Assembly: GCF_024499015.1 (NCBI RefSeq)
Contig: NZ_CP098604.1
Span: forward strand, 4,774,001 to 4,838,000
Source of the DNA: Xanthomonas hortorum pv. pelargonii
GTDB taxonomy: Bacteria; Pseudomonadota; Gammaproteobacteria; Xanthomonadales; Xanthomonadaceae
DNA: 64,000 bases
Direction of reading: 5' to 3'
A program made the translations under genes and the position numbers. Below, piece after piece: positions 56,011 to 64,000 of this stretch (the first letter of the stretch is position 1; the number at the start of each line of letters is the position of its first letter). The notes under the pieces were generated by a model. The model saw only the letters and a program-made list of their open reading frames with translations. It was not told the DNA's origin and did not search any database.

Positions 56011-57056
56011 TGCGCTCCGATGACGCGCGGTTCCGGTTCAAGAATCACCGAGTAACGCTCGCGTACCGATTCGGCGATGCGCCGTGCAAATTCCAGCAGC
56101 TGCGCGCCGCTGGCCGTGCCGTAGTTGACCAGCACCAGCGCGTGGTCCGGCGACACACCTGCATCGCCCTCGCGCCGGCCCTTCCAGCCGCATTGCTCGA
56201 TCAACCAGGCCGCCGACAATTTGCCCTGGCCAGGCTGTTCGCCGGGATACACCGGCATATCGGCAAACGTGGCTTGCAGCGCGGCGATTTGTTCGCTCGG
56301 CAACAACGGATTCTTGAAGAAACTGCCTGCATTGCCGAGCACATCCGGGTCCGGCAATTTGCGCTGGCGGATGTTGATCACCGCCTGTGCCACATCGGCC
56401 GCACCAGCTAGCTCGGCGCCCATGCTGGCGAGTTCCTCGCGGATGCCGGCATAGTCCAGCCGCAACTCATGCAGCAGTGGCAGATTGAATTCCACTGCGA
56501 CGATCAGATAGCGCTCCGGCAGTTGCTTGAACATGCTGTCGCGATAGCCTAAGGCGCACTCCGCCGCAGCCAGCCGCACAAACTGCTGTGCGTGCCGATC
56601 GAAGGCTTCCACCACATGGATGAAGTCGCCCACCTGCGCGCCGTAGGCGCCGATGTTCTGAATCGGACAAGCGCCCACCGTGCCGGGAATCAATGCCAGA
56701 TTTTCCAGTCCCGACAAACCTTGCTGCAGCGAATACAGCACCAGCGCATGCCAGTTGACGCCGGCGCCGGCGCGCACGATGGCGTGGTCGGCGTGGTGCG
56801 CGATGATGCTCAGATCGCGGTTCTCAAAACACAGCACGCAGCCCGGCGGGTCGCCAGCCAGCAGCACGTTGCTGCCGCTGCCCAGGACCATTAGCGGTTG
56901 CCCGGCGATCTCGGGAGCGGCCAGTGCCTCGGGCAATGCGTCTGGCACATGGATGCTGAGCAACCAGCGCGCCGTGGCCTCCACATGAAAGGTGTTGAAC
57001 GCACGCAGCGGCGCGTACTCGCGCAACTGCCAGCCCGGCTGAATGGCCTGGCTCAT
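56004..57056 (-). CDS. murB: UDP-N-acetylenolpyruvoylglucosamine reductase
   Basis: The enzyme reduces UDP-GlcNAc-enolpyruvate to UDP-MurNAc with NADPH and FAD. The product is 350 residues, the E. coli-like type I. Motifs: [61 protein letters not shown] and [10 protein letters not shown] with the active-site serine. The ATG at 57056 overlaps the pyrD stop (ATGA). Confidence 0.95.
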   Translation of the reverse strand: MSQAIQPGWQLREYAPLRAFNTFHVEATARWLLSIHVPDALPEALAAPEIAGQPLMVLGSGSNVLLAGDPPGCVLCFENRDLSIIAHHADHAIVRAGAGVNWHALVLYSLQQGLSGLENLALIPGTVGACPIQNIGAYGAQVGDFIHVVEAFDRHAQQFVRLAAAECALGYRDSMFKQLPERYLIVAVEFNLPLLHELRLDYAGIREELASMGAELAGAADVAQAVINIRQRKLPDPDVLGNAGSFFKNPLLPSEQIAALQATFADMPVYPGEQPGQGKLSAAWLIEQCGWKGRREGDAGVSPDHALVLVNYGTASGAQLLEFARRIAESVRERYSVILEPEPRVIGAHW

Positions 57057-58108
57057 AACGGCGACACCGCACCGCCGCTCGGCGCTTCGCGGCGACGACG
57101 AATTGCATCCACGCATTCGCCGATCAACTGCGGCCCGCGATACACCAGGCCGCTATAGCACTGCACCAGGGTTGCGCCGGCGGCCATCTTCGCCAGCGCA
57201 TCGGCACCGGAGTTGATACCACCCACGCCGATCAACGGAATCGATTCGGGCAGGCGTGCACGCAAGCGGCGCAGCACCAGGGTGGATTGCCCCAGCAGCG
57301 GTGCGCCGGACAGTCCGCCGGCCTCGCCAGCCAATGGATGGTTGGCGATCAAGGTGCGCGTCACCGTGGTGTTGGTGGCGATCACGCCATCCACCGCCAG
57401 GTCGGCCAGTACGCGCGCCGCAGCATCGATGTCGCGGTCGTTGAGATCCGGCGCCACCTTCACCAGCATCGGCACACGCTTGCCATGTTGCGCAGCGAGA
57501 GCTTCCTGGGTTTCGCGTAGATCGGAAATCAAACGACGTAGCGCCTGTTCTTCCTGCAACTCGCGCAAGCCGGCGGTGTTTGGGGAGGAAATATTGACGG
57601 TGATGTAGTCGGCCAGCGGGTACACGCGCTCCATGCAATAGCGATAGTCGCTGGTGGCCTCCTCGTTGGGCGTGTCCTTGTTCTTGCCGATGTTGATGCC
57701 GAGCAGCCCGCCGCGACGGCGCGCGCGCTGCACGTTGGCCACCAGCGCATCCACGCCCAGATTGTTGAAGCCCATGCGGTTGATCACCGCTTGATATTCC
57801 GGCAGCCGGAACATGCGCGGCTTGGGATTGCCTTCCTGCGCACGCGGCGTCACCGTGCCGATTTCGACGAAGCCGAAACCCAGCGCCAGCAGCGCATCGA
57901 TATGTTCTCCGTTCTTGTCCAGCCCGGCACCGAGCCCGACCGGATTGGGAAACATCAAACCGAATGCGGGCGTCGGCAGCGGCACCGGGCGCTTGGCCAG
58001 CAGCGGCGTGGTGCCGGTGCGGTAGGCAGTGTCGATGGAGCGCAGGGCCAGCGCGTGGGCGCGCTCGGCATCGAGGGAAAACAGAAAGGGGCGGGCAAGC
58101 GAATACAT
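57053..58108 (-). CDS. pyrD: dihydroorotate dehydrogenase (quinone)
   Basis: This is a class 2 membrane-associated enzyme of pyrimidine synthesis. The product is 351 residues. It has the N-terminal helical quinone-binding extension ([20 protein letters not shown]), then [45 protein letters not shown] with the catalytic Ser, VKVAPDLND and [13 protein letters not shown]. It lies five bases after the methyltransferase stop. Confidence 0.96.
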   Translation of the reverse strand: MYSLARPFLFSLDAERAHALALRSIDTAYRTGTTPLLAKRPVPLPTPAFGLMFPNPVGLGAGLDKNGEHIDALLALGFGFVEIGTVTPRAQEGNPKPRMFRLPEYQAVINRMGFNNLGVDALVANVQRARRRGGLLGINIGKNKDTPNEEATSDYRYCMERVYPLADYITVNISSPNTAGLRELQEEQALRRLISDLRETQEALAAQHGKRVPMLVKVAPDLNDRDIDAAARVLADLAVDGVIATNTTVTRTLIANHPLAGEAGGLSGAPLLGQSTLVLRRLRARLPESIPLIGVGGINSGADALAKMAAGATLVQCYSGLVYRGPQLIGECVDAIRRRREAPSGGAVSPL

Positions 58109-58113
58109 GCGGG

Positions 58114-58881
58114 TCAGTTCAATCTCCCGGCGAAAACGCGGGTCTGGTATTGGAAGTCGATGTGTCCGTCATGCGCATGCGCATCGAACAGCGTGCGTAG
58201 CGCGGCGAGCATTGGTGCATGGCGCGGGTCGTGCGCGAGCGGCGCATACGAAGACGACAATAGCCGGCCGCGCAAGGCGTCGAAATCCAGCTGCTGCGCA
58301 TTGGGAAAGCGCGCCATCGCGCGGAAGCCTTCGCCGAACCACGCCTGCATCGTGGCATCGTCCTGGTAACGCTCGGCCACGGCCGAATAGTCGGTGCCGT
58401 AGTCCAGCAGGATTTGCTCATAGCCGCGCAAGAAGTCGGTGGTGTCCAGCTCGCGGGTGTTCCAGTAGATCATCGCCAGCCCTTCGGGCTTCAGGATGCG
58501 CGCCCATTCGGCGCGAATGGCCTGCGTGTCGAACCAGTGGAACGCCTGCGCGGCAGACACCAGGCCAACGCTGGCATCGGCCAGCCCGGTGGCCTCGGCG
58601 GTGCCATCGATCGCCTGAAACTTGGGGAACCCCGCCAGCCACTGCTGCGCGGCTTCACGCATGGCAGGGTTGGGTTCCACTGCCGTGACTGGATAACCGG
58701 CCTCCAGAAACAGGCGGCTGGAGATGCCGGTGCCGGCGCCAATATCGGCCACCGCGGTCGCCGGGGTCACACCCAATTCTTCGTGCAACCAGCGCAGCAA
58801 CTGCGGCGGATAACCGGGCCGGTAGCGCACGTAAGCCGCGACGCGGTCATTGAAGCGCTGGGCAGAGGAGGGCGCGGCCAT
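58114..58881 (-). CDS. class I SAM-dependent methyltransferase
   Basis: The product is 255 residues. Motif I is [15 protein letters not shown], motif [16 protein letters not shown], and motif III region [16 protein letters not shown], the pattern of Methyltransf_11 proteins. [12 protein letters not shown] follows. The substrate is not readable. The ATG at 58881 lies just past the DUF4190 stop, so expression is likely coupled. It is the second gene in the DUF4190-methyltransferase-pyrD-murB-EamA run. Confidence 0.88.
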   Translation of the reverse strand: MAAPSSAQRFNDRVAAYVRYRPGYPPQLLRWLHEELGVTPATAVADIGAGTGISSRLFLEAGYPVTAVEPNPAMREAAQQWLAGFPKFQAIDGTAEATGLADASVGLVSAAQAFHWFDTQAIRAEWARILKPEGLAMIYWNTRELDTTDFLRGYEQILLDYGTDYSAVAERYQDDATMQAWFGEGFRAMARFPNAQQLDFDALRGRLLSSSYAPLAHDPRHAPMLAALRTLFDAHAHDGHIDFQYQTRVFAGRLN

Positions 58882-58883
58882 GC

Positions 58884-59168
58884 TCAACTGTTTGCGGCCG
58901 CAAGCCAGGCCATACCGCCGAAAAACAGGATGAAGATCGCGAGTCCTGCCACCCAGAGCGCTACCGCCAGCCAGCCAAGAATCAGCCCGCCGATGGCCAG
59001 CCCGTCGCCGTCCAGGCCTTGCGGGTTGCGGCGGATTTCAGCCCGCGCCAGATGGCCGGTGATGATGGCGCAGAGGCTGCCCAGAAACGGGATCAGCGTC
59101 CAGCCGAGAATGCCTGCGACCAGGCTGACAATGGCCATGGCACTGGTCTGTCGAACGACGACGTTCAT
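58884..59168 (-). CDS. small DUF4190-type membrane protein
   Basis: The product is 94 residues with two membrane segments (AIVSLVAGILGWTLIPFLGS and GGLILGWLAVALWVAGLAIF) joined by GHLARAEIRRNP, the pattern of DUF4190 proteins. AGGAG six bases before the ATG at 59168 sets the start. The function is unknown. Confidence 0.82.
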   Translation of the reverse strand: MNVVVRQTSAMAIVSLVAGILGWTLIPFLGSLCAIITGHLARAEIRRNPQGLDGDGLAIGGLILGWLAVALWVAGLAIFILFFGGMAWLAAANS

Positions 59169-59547
59169 CAGCAACTCCTGTAGAAGGGCCGGCAGCCGAC
59201 GGCTGACGTACCGCGATTATCCCAGAGCGGCCGCCCGAAAGGCGTGCCGTTTGCGGCCAAACGGCGATCGCGTGGGCGCGTTTGGCGCATTTGAGCGCTC
59301 GAATCGGTTGAGTGTGCGGCGTTGGGCGCCGCGACTCACGGCAACCAAGGGTGCCGGATGCTCCGCAGATTGCTGGTCCGGTGGCCCTGGTGCAGGCGGT
59401 TATCGGCTGCCGGTCGCCGGACATCGGCGACCAACGCCGTCACTGTCAGGCTGTCCTGCCAGCAAGCTGCCGAGTGCAGTGCAGCGGCATTGCCCAACCG
59501 CAGATACGGCAGCGCGCCGGGCATTACCCCGGCGCGCCATGCGGCCT
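59169..59547. other. intergenic, no supported gene
   Basis: A GATAAT box on the minus strand near 59217-59222 may serve the DUF4190 operon. Overlapping short frames are present on both strands, but none has a ribosome binding site or recognisable content. Confidence 0.4.
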
Positions 59548-61083
59548 TCAATCGAGATCGAACTTGATGCCCTGGGCAAGCGGCAGCGAGTCGGAGTAGT
59601 TGATCGTGTTGGTCTGGCGACGCATATAGACCTTCCACGCATCCGAGCCGGATTCGCGACCGCCGCCGGTTTCCTTCTCGCCACCGAACGCGCCGCCGAT
59701 TTCCGCACCCGAGGTGCCGATATTGACGTTGGCGATGCCGCAATCGCTGCCCGCAGCGGACAGGAACTTCTCGGCCGCTTTGAGGTTCTGGGTGAAGATC
59801 GACGACGACAGGCCCTGCGGCACGCCGTTCTGCAGGTCGATCGCTTCATCGAGCGTGCTGTACTTCATTACATACAGGATCGGCGCGAAGGTCTCGTGCT
59901 GCACCACCGCGTCGCTGTTCTGCAGCCCGGTGACGATGGCCGGCAACACGAAGTTGCCCGGGCGATCGATCGCGGTGCCGCCCACTTCGACCTTGCCGCC
60001 AGCGGCCTTGGCCTTGGCGATCGAGGCCAGGAACTGCTCCACCGCGCCCTGGCTGTTGAGCGGGCCCATCAGGTTGGCCGGGTCGGTGGGGTCGCCGATC
60101 TTGCTGTCGAGCTGCTTGTACGCCTTGACCAACGTGGCCAGCACGTTGTCATGGATGGATTCGTGCACGATCAGGCGGCGCGTGGTGGTGCAGCGCTGCC
60201 CGGCGGTGCCCACCGCACCGAACACGATGCCCGGGATGGCCAGCTTCAGGTCGGCGGTTTCGTCCAGGATGATCGCGTTGTTGCCGCCCAATTCCAGCAG
60301 GCAACGGCCCAGACGATGCGCAACCTTCTCGGCCACCACGCGGCCGATCTGGGTCGAACCGGTGAAGCTGATCAGCGGCACGCGGCCGTCTTCGACCAGC
60401 TTCTCCGACAGCGACGTGCCGGCATCGTTGATCAGGAAGAAGATGTCCGGGAAGCCTGCGTCCTGCAATGCCGCATTGCAGATCTTCATTGTCGCGATCG
60501 CGGTCAACGGGGTCTTGTTGGACGGCTTCCAGATACAGATGTCGCCGCAGATCGCCGCCAGAAACGCATTCCACGCCCATACCGCCACCGGGAAATTGAA
60601 CGCACTGATGATGCCGACCAGGCCCAGTGGCTGGTACTGCTCGTACATGCGGTGGCCCGGCCGCTCCGAGTGCATGGTGTAGCCATAGAGCATGCGGCTC
60701 TGGCCGACCGCGAAGTCGGCGATGTCGATCATCTCCTGCACTTCGCCATCGCCCTCGGGCTTGCTCTTGCCCATTTCCAGCGCGACCAACGACCCCAGCG
60801 CATCCTTGTGCGCCCGCAGCGCCTCGCCACACAGGCGAACGGCTTCGCCACGGCGCGGCGCAGGCGTGGTCCGCCACACCTTGAAGGCGGCCTGCGCACG
60901 CTGCACGATCAGCTCGTAGTCCTCCGGCGTGGTCGCCTGCACATCGGCGATGACTTCATTGGTGGTCGGATTGAGCGGCTGCAGCACCCCGGCGCCGGTG
61001 GCCTGCGACCAGGTCGCCTCGCCAAGATAGGTACCGGAATTGGACGCGGCGAGGTCGAGCGCCTTGAGCAGGTCAGCGGACAT
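59548..61083 (-). CDS. ALDH7-type aldehyde dehydrogenase (aminoadipate semialdehyde dehydrogenase-like)
   Basis: The product is 511 residues. ALDH signatures are visible: [69 protein letters not shown] with catalytic Glu, and [20 protein letters not shown] with the catalytic Cys. The [13 protein letters not shown] form is that of ALDH7/antiquitin and AmaB enzymes, which oxidise alpha-aminoadipate semialdehyde (piperideine-6-carboxylate) in lysine catabolism. GGAG precedes the ATG at 61083. The lysine role is inferred from family; other aldehydes are possible. Confidence 0.9.
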   Translation of the reverse strand: MSADLLKALDLAASNSGTYLGEATWSQATGAGVLQPLNPTTNEVIADVQATTPEDYELIVQRAQAAFKVWRTTPAPRRGEAVRLCGEALRAHKDALGSLVALEMGKSKPEGDGEVQEMIDIADFAVGQSRMLYGYTMHSERPGHRMYEQYQPLGLVGIISAFNFPVAVWAWNAFLAAICGDICIWKPSNKTPLTAIATMKICNAALQDAGFPDIFFLINDAGTSLSEKLVEDGRVPLISFTGSTQIGRVVAEKVAHRLGRCLLELGGNNAIILDETADLKLAIPGIVFGAVGTAGQRCTTTRRLIVHESIHDNVLATLVKAYKQLDSKIGDPTDPANLMGPLNSQGAVEQFLASIAKAKAAGGKVEVGGTAIDRPGNFVLPAIVTGLQNSDAVVQHETFAPILYVMKYSTLDEAIDLQNGVPQGLSSSIFTQNLKAAEKFLSAAGSDCGIANVNIGTSGAEIGGAFGGEKETGGGRESGSDAWKVYMRRQTNTINYSDSLPLAQGIKFDLD

Positions 61084-61217
61084 GGGATCTCCAAAGGTCG
61101 GAACGGTCGCGCGGCGGCCAGGGCCACCTACGACACGGGTAGCCGCCGATTTTAGCAGGCTCCGCCGACCACCCACCGGCTTGGCAATCGCAACGATCGT
61201 GCGACAATGCCGCCCTT

Positions 61218-61293
61218 GGCCCCGTAGCTCAGCTGGATAGAGCGTCCCCCTCCTAGGGGAAGGTCGCCCGTTCGAATCGGGCCGGGGTCACCA
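61218..61293 (+). tRNA. tRNA-Arg (anticodon CCT), CCA encoded
   Basis: Acceptor stem GGCCCCG/CGGGGTC (one G-T pair), D arm GCTC/GAGC, T arm GCCCG-TTCGAAT-CGGGC, discriminator A at 61290 and CCA 61291-61293. The anticodon region TCCCC-CTCCTA-GGGGA leaves only six bases in the loop where seven are normal, so one base is missing or the fold differs. GACAAT at 61203-61208 is a likely -10. AT-rich DNA follows directly. Confidence 0.88.
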
Positions 61294-61630
61294 GGATCGA
61301 TCAGATAGTCAATAAGGCAGCAACGTGTGGGCCAAGCATGCTCACATGCCGACTATAGGTTGCCGTGGCAGCAATAGTTCACTTGTTGCCCTAAACCTCC
61401 GACATCTCCCGGCTGCACAGTCGCAGCAGGTGCTTGGTGTTTGAAGCGCCTTAGATAATGACTGAGTTCAACCGTTCGGTAAAAATTTTGGTCATATTCC
61501 ACATGGAGCTAAATTCTCAATAAAGATTTTCGTCTTCAAGCGACTGTCGCTTCGTGCAATTCTAGGCTCTCAGATCAAGACCGCTGAATGCCTTAAATTG
61601 AGATTTTCTTCAATAAATCAGGAGGCAAAG

Positions 61631-61759
61631 GTGCAGCCTGGAAGTTTGATCTTTGCCGATGTGTGTCAAGCGCTGACAAATTCCGGTAAATTAGTATTGC
61701 TAGCCGTTTCTAACGGCAGTGAAATGTTCAGATATTTTTTGATTTCAGTATTGATTTAA
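61631..61759 (+). CDS. possible 42-residue peptide
   Basis: A GTG at 61631 has a perfect AGGAGG five bases upstream (61620-61625). The frame runs 42 codons to TAA. The peptide has a hydrophobic second half (GKLVLLAV, then FRYFLISVLI) and matches nothing I know. The strong ribosome binding site is the only real support. Confidence 0.35.
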   Translation: MQPGSLIFADVCQALTNSGKLVLLAVSNGSEMFRYFLISVLI

Positions 61760-61761
61760 TC

Positions 61762-61790
61762 TTGACGTGGCAACGGAACAGAACTAGTCT
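61762..61790 (+). promoter_or_regulatory. possible promoter of the RHS gene
   Basis: TTGACG (61762-61767), a 17-base spacer and TAGTCT (61785-61790) lie about 90 bases before the RHS gene start. The -10 is a weak match. Confidence 0.35.
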
Positions 61791-61881
61791 TTGGCTTGTG
61801 ACGCTGTCAATTTTCTGACTTGTTGTTTTGATAACGTCAGTGGACTGCTAAAGAAAAAAACTTAAACACATGGAGAGTGGT

Positions 61882-64000
61882 ATGAGCACCAAGAAGTGCA
61901 TATTGACACGAAGCTTTTATTTTTGCGCCGCGATGGGCTTGCTCTTTGCAGTGTCGGTTGATGCGTTTGCAGCTTCTTACTACGGACCGCCCTACACGGT
62001 TAATTCTATCTACGGGAACGGTAGGTTTGACTCGGCAGGCGCTGCTGCTGATTGGCTCATAGGTCAGATGACCAAAGGATGCAGCTCTTCCCCTAAAGGA
62101 TGTTCGTCGTGGCCTGTGGTCAAGTACAACTCGACCACGACAGGGGCGATTGTCATGTGGCCGAAGGATTCATCTGGTTTTTTTGTAATCGCGACTACCT
62201 ATTCTGTCGGTTCGCCGAGAAAAAATCTTGGCAGCTGCAGCATGTCCTGCAGCGGAGGGCTTGGCGCCGGCAAGGACGGAACCGGGCCGCGCGGAAGCCG
62301 TGATAGCGCAGCCAGCGCAAACCGAGCGGGATCCGTTTTTGAAGGGGATCCGATCAATACCGCCACAGGCAACTTCTACCGTCAAGAAACGGACTACGAG
62401 AATCCAAGCGGTCTTATGTTTCGCCGCTTTTACAACAGCTCGGCATCAGTTACCTCCTCCACAATGGGCAAGCAGTGGCGTCACTTGTTTGATCGAAAAT
62501 TGGAAATTCAGCGTTCGACAAGTGCGGCTACCGATACGCAGTCGATCAATGCCCATCGGCCAGATGGAGGTTCGTTGATCTTTCAGCTGATAGGTGGCGT
62601 TTGGAAGACCAGCTCAGACTACTCCGAAACACTTGTAGAGCGGCCGGATGGTGCAGGTTTTGCCTTGGCGATCTCCGCTACCCAGCAGACAGAGATTTAT
62701 GATGCGAAAGGTCTTCTGCAGGAGGTGTACGACAAGGCCGGCCAAAGGATCTATCTGTTGACCTATAGCCTCCCTGATGCAACGGGAGCGGGCGGCGGGA
62801 TTCTCCAGAGCGTGGCCGACAGGAGTGGCCGGCAATTGATTTTTGATTACGATAGTGCTGCAAGGTTGGCCGGAGTCACCCTTCCGGACAAAGGAAAAAT
62901 TGTCTATTCATATGACGCCGCTGGATACCTCGCGTCTGCGAAATATTCTGACGAGAAATCGATTGGCTATATTTACAATGAGAGTAACTATACCGGAGGG
63001 AATAATCTTCCTGGTGTGATGACTGGGGTGATCGACGAAAAAGGTGTGCGATACGAAACGATTACCTATCAATCGTCGAGAAAAGCGACATCGGCTTCAT
63101 TTGCTGATGGTGTCGATACCACTAAGATTGACTACAATGCCTACTCCACAAACGGCATAGTCGACTCTGCAGTCATCGGGCCGCTTGGGACGCGGAGCGG
63201 GTTAACGTTTGTTGATGCTGCGACGGGTGCAATACGACTTGCAGGTGCAGGTACACCCTGCGGTACGCAGTGCAATCAGTCCTACAAGGCGATTACGTAC
63301 GATGCAAATGGCTATGTTGCTTCTACGACCGACTTCCAAGGTAACAAAAGCCAGACCAGCTTCGACAGCGATGGGCTTTTGAAGCAGCAGATCGATGGGG
63401 TGGGTTCTTCACAGCAGCGTACCATCAACACTGTGTGGAATGGGGCGATCCGTGAGCCCCTAGAACGAACCATTCTCGATGCTGGTAACGTCGTCAGAGC
63501 CAAGTCGAAATGGGCTTATAACGCCAGTGGATTGCAGACTGCCAGTTGCGAGATCAACACAGCGGTGGCTGCTGCCCTTTCTTATGCGTGTGGGAGTGCA
63601 GCAGATGCGCCCGCAGGTGTTCGTCAGTGGCGCACAAGCTATTGTGAAAAGGTGGATGCAGCCAACTGTCCCCAAGTCGGTTTGGTTCTCTCGGTAGACG
63701 GGCCGCGCACGGACGTAAGCGACATCACGTCGTACCGCTACTACGCTAGCAGCGATGAATCCGGATGCGGTACTGCGAGCGGCCAATGCCACCGGGTTGG
63801 TGATCTTTTCCAAAGCACGAATGCAGCAGGTCAGACCACCACCTACGCTTCGTATGACAGCAATGGGCGGCCGACGCGCGTTATCGATTCGAACGCGATA
63901 GCGACTGATTTCAGCTATGCACCTCGTGGATGGCTCACTTCCCAAATTACTCGGTTCGCAGCGAGTGCCGCTGCTTCCAGCCAGGATCGGGTGATGACGG
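61882..64000 (+). CDS. secreted RHS-repeat protein, 3' end outside window
   Basis: The frame is open for 706 codons from ATG 61882 to the window edge, with GGAG seven bases upstream. A signal peptide (YFCAAMGLLFAVSVDAFA) comes first. A Cys-containing N-terminal region follows, then at about residues 150-240 a DUF6531-like entry (DPINTATGNFYRQETDYENP, FRRFYNSSA, KQWRHLFDR) and RHS/YD repeats (YDAAGYLASAKYS, YDANGYVASTTDFQGN, YDSNGRPTRVIDSN). RHS proteins form a shell around a C-terminal toxin; that end lies beyond 64000. A Sec signal and no PAAR domain are visible. Base composition is far more AT-rich than the chromosome, and the gene follows a tRNA, so it is probably acquired. Confidence 0.88.
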   Translation, partial: MSTKKCILTRSFYFCAAMGLLFAVSVDAFAASYYGPPYTVNSIYGNGRFDSAGAAADWLIGQMTKGCSSSPKGCSSWPVVKYNSTTTGAIVMWPKDSSGFFVIATTYSVGSPRKNLGSCSMSCSGGLGAGKDGTGPRGSRDSAASANRAGSVFEGDPINTATGNFYRQETDYENPSGLMFRRFYNSSASVTSSTMGKQWRHLFDRKLEIQRSTSAATDTQSINAHRPDGGSLIFQLIGGVWKTSSDYSETLVERPDGAGFALAISATQQTEIYDAKGLLQEVYDKAGQRIYLLTYSLPDATGAGGGILQSVADRSGRQLIFDYDSAARLAGVTLPDKGKIVYSYDAAGYLASAKYSDEKSIGYIYNESNYTGGNNLPGVMTGVIDEKGVRYETITYQSSRKATSASFADGVDTTKIDYNAYSTNGIVDSAVIGPLGTRSGLTFVDAATGAIRLAGAGTPCGTQCNQSYKAITYDANGYVASTTDFQGNKSQTSFDSDGLLKQQIDGVGSSQQRTINTVWNGAIREPLERTILDAGNVVRAKSKWAYNASGLQTASCEINTAVAAALSYACGSAADAPAGVRQWRTSYCEKVDAANCPQVGLVLSVDGPRTDVSDITSYRYYASSDESGCGTASGQCHRVGDLFQSTNAAGQTTTYASYDSNGRPTRVIDSNAIATDFSYAPRGWLTSQITRFAASAAASSQDRVMT

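Larger units (their letters stand above)
61294..61881. other. AT-rich stretch after tRNA-Arg, start of a probable island
   Basis: GC content drops clearly after the tRNA CCA. No integrase is seen in the window. Only a short frame (61631-61759) and a possible promoter (61762-61790) can be pointed out. tRNA 3' ends are common integration sites, so this may be the left end of an island; no second copy of the tRNA end occurs within the window. Confidence 0.5.

Noticed and set aside
62100..63945. Short frames on both strands in the RHS region
   Set aside because: All lie inside one continuous 706-codon frame from 61882 with signal peptide and RHS repeats.
1..64000. CRISPR arrays, insertion sequences and rRNA
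   Set aside because: No regularly spaced direct repeats with unique spacers, no transposase and no rRNA sequence were found.

Overview
The window looks like Xanthomonas (Gammaproteobacteria, Xanthomonadaceae) chromosome. The evidence is the high GC content, the plant cell wall enzyme genes, paired TonB-dependent receptors of Xanthomonas type, intergenic nested-hairpin repeats, and the gene orders pcnB-folK-panBCD-pgi and pyrD-murB. Most of it is ordinary, well-conserved chromosome. Only the last 2.7 kb, after a tRNA-Arg gene, is clearly AT-richer and looks acquired. || Region 1 (1-24249) is a xyloglucan utilisation locus. It holds a 2-dehydro-3-deoxy-6-phosphogalactonate aldolase running off the left edge, a divergent LysR-type regulator, two TonB-dependent receptors, then a long rightward cluster: GH74 xyloglucanase, sialate-esterase-like acetylesterase (CE20 type), GH35 beta-galactosidase, GH31 alpha-xylosidase, GH95 alpha-L-fucosidase, xylB, xylA and xylE, closed by a strong terminator. 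Together these would cut the xyloglucan backbone outside the cell, import the oligosaccharides, strip acetyl, galactose, xylose and fucose in the periplasm, and feed xylose (XylE/A/B) and possibly galactose (DgoA) into central metabolism. A locus of this content is known in Xanthomonas citri. What I find worth following is a shared promoter architecture, CTATTCC-N5-GGAATAG-N13-TTTCATT, in three places (toward dgoA, receptor 1 and receptor 2), with the T-N11-A form of a LysR site. In this sequence both the LysR gene and the second receptor carry a one-base deletion. || Region 2 (24.5-29.9 kb) has a broken membrane sensor gene, a broken small secreted protein gene, a short hypothetical, a periplasmic amidase (amiC type) and folE2. 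Region 3 (29.9-36.8 kb) has tRNA-Glu, pcnB (no good canonical start; an AUC start is proposed), folK, panB, panC, panD, pgi, then a Phd-like antitoxin with a zeta-like toxin behind its own operator. || Region 4 (36.9-48.7 kb) is bounded by two clusters of nested-hairpin repeats. It carries a PhoX-like phosphatase with a candidate Pho box, a GH3 glucan glucosidase lipoprotein, a sodium/sugar symporter, a GAF-GGDEF-EAL signalling protein and a secreted GH5 endo-mannanase. Region 5 (48.8-61.3 kb) is housekeeping: RegA/RegB-type redox two-component system, ispG (apparently leaderless), PAP2 phosphatase, cupin, MFS carrier, an internally deleted aspartate racemase remnant, an EamA permease, murB, pyrD, a methyltransferase, a DUF4190 protein, an ALDH7-type dehydrogenase and tRNA-Arg(CCT). 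Region 6 (61.3-64.0 kb) is AT-rich and carries a secreted RHS-repeat protein gene open at the right edge. || Several independent genes show single-base losses. Whether these are real pseudogenes or assembly errors cannot be decided from the sequence alone.
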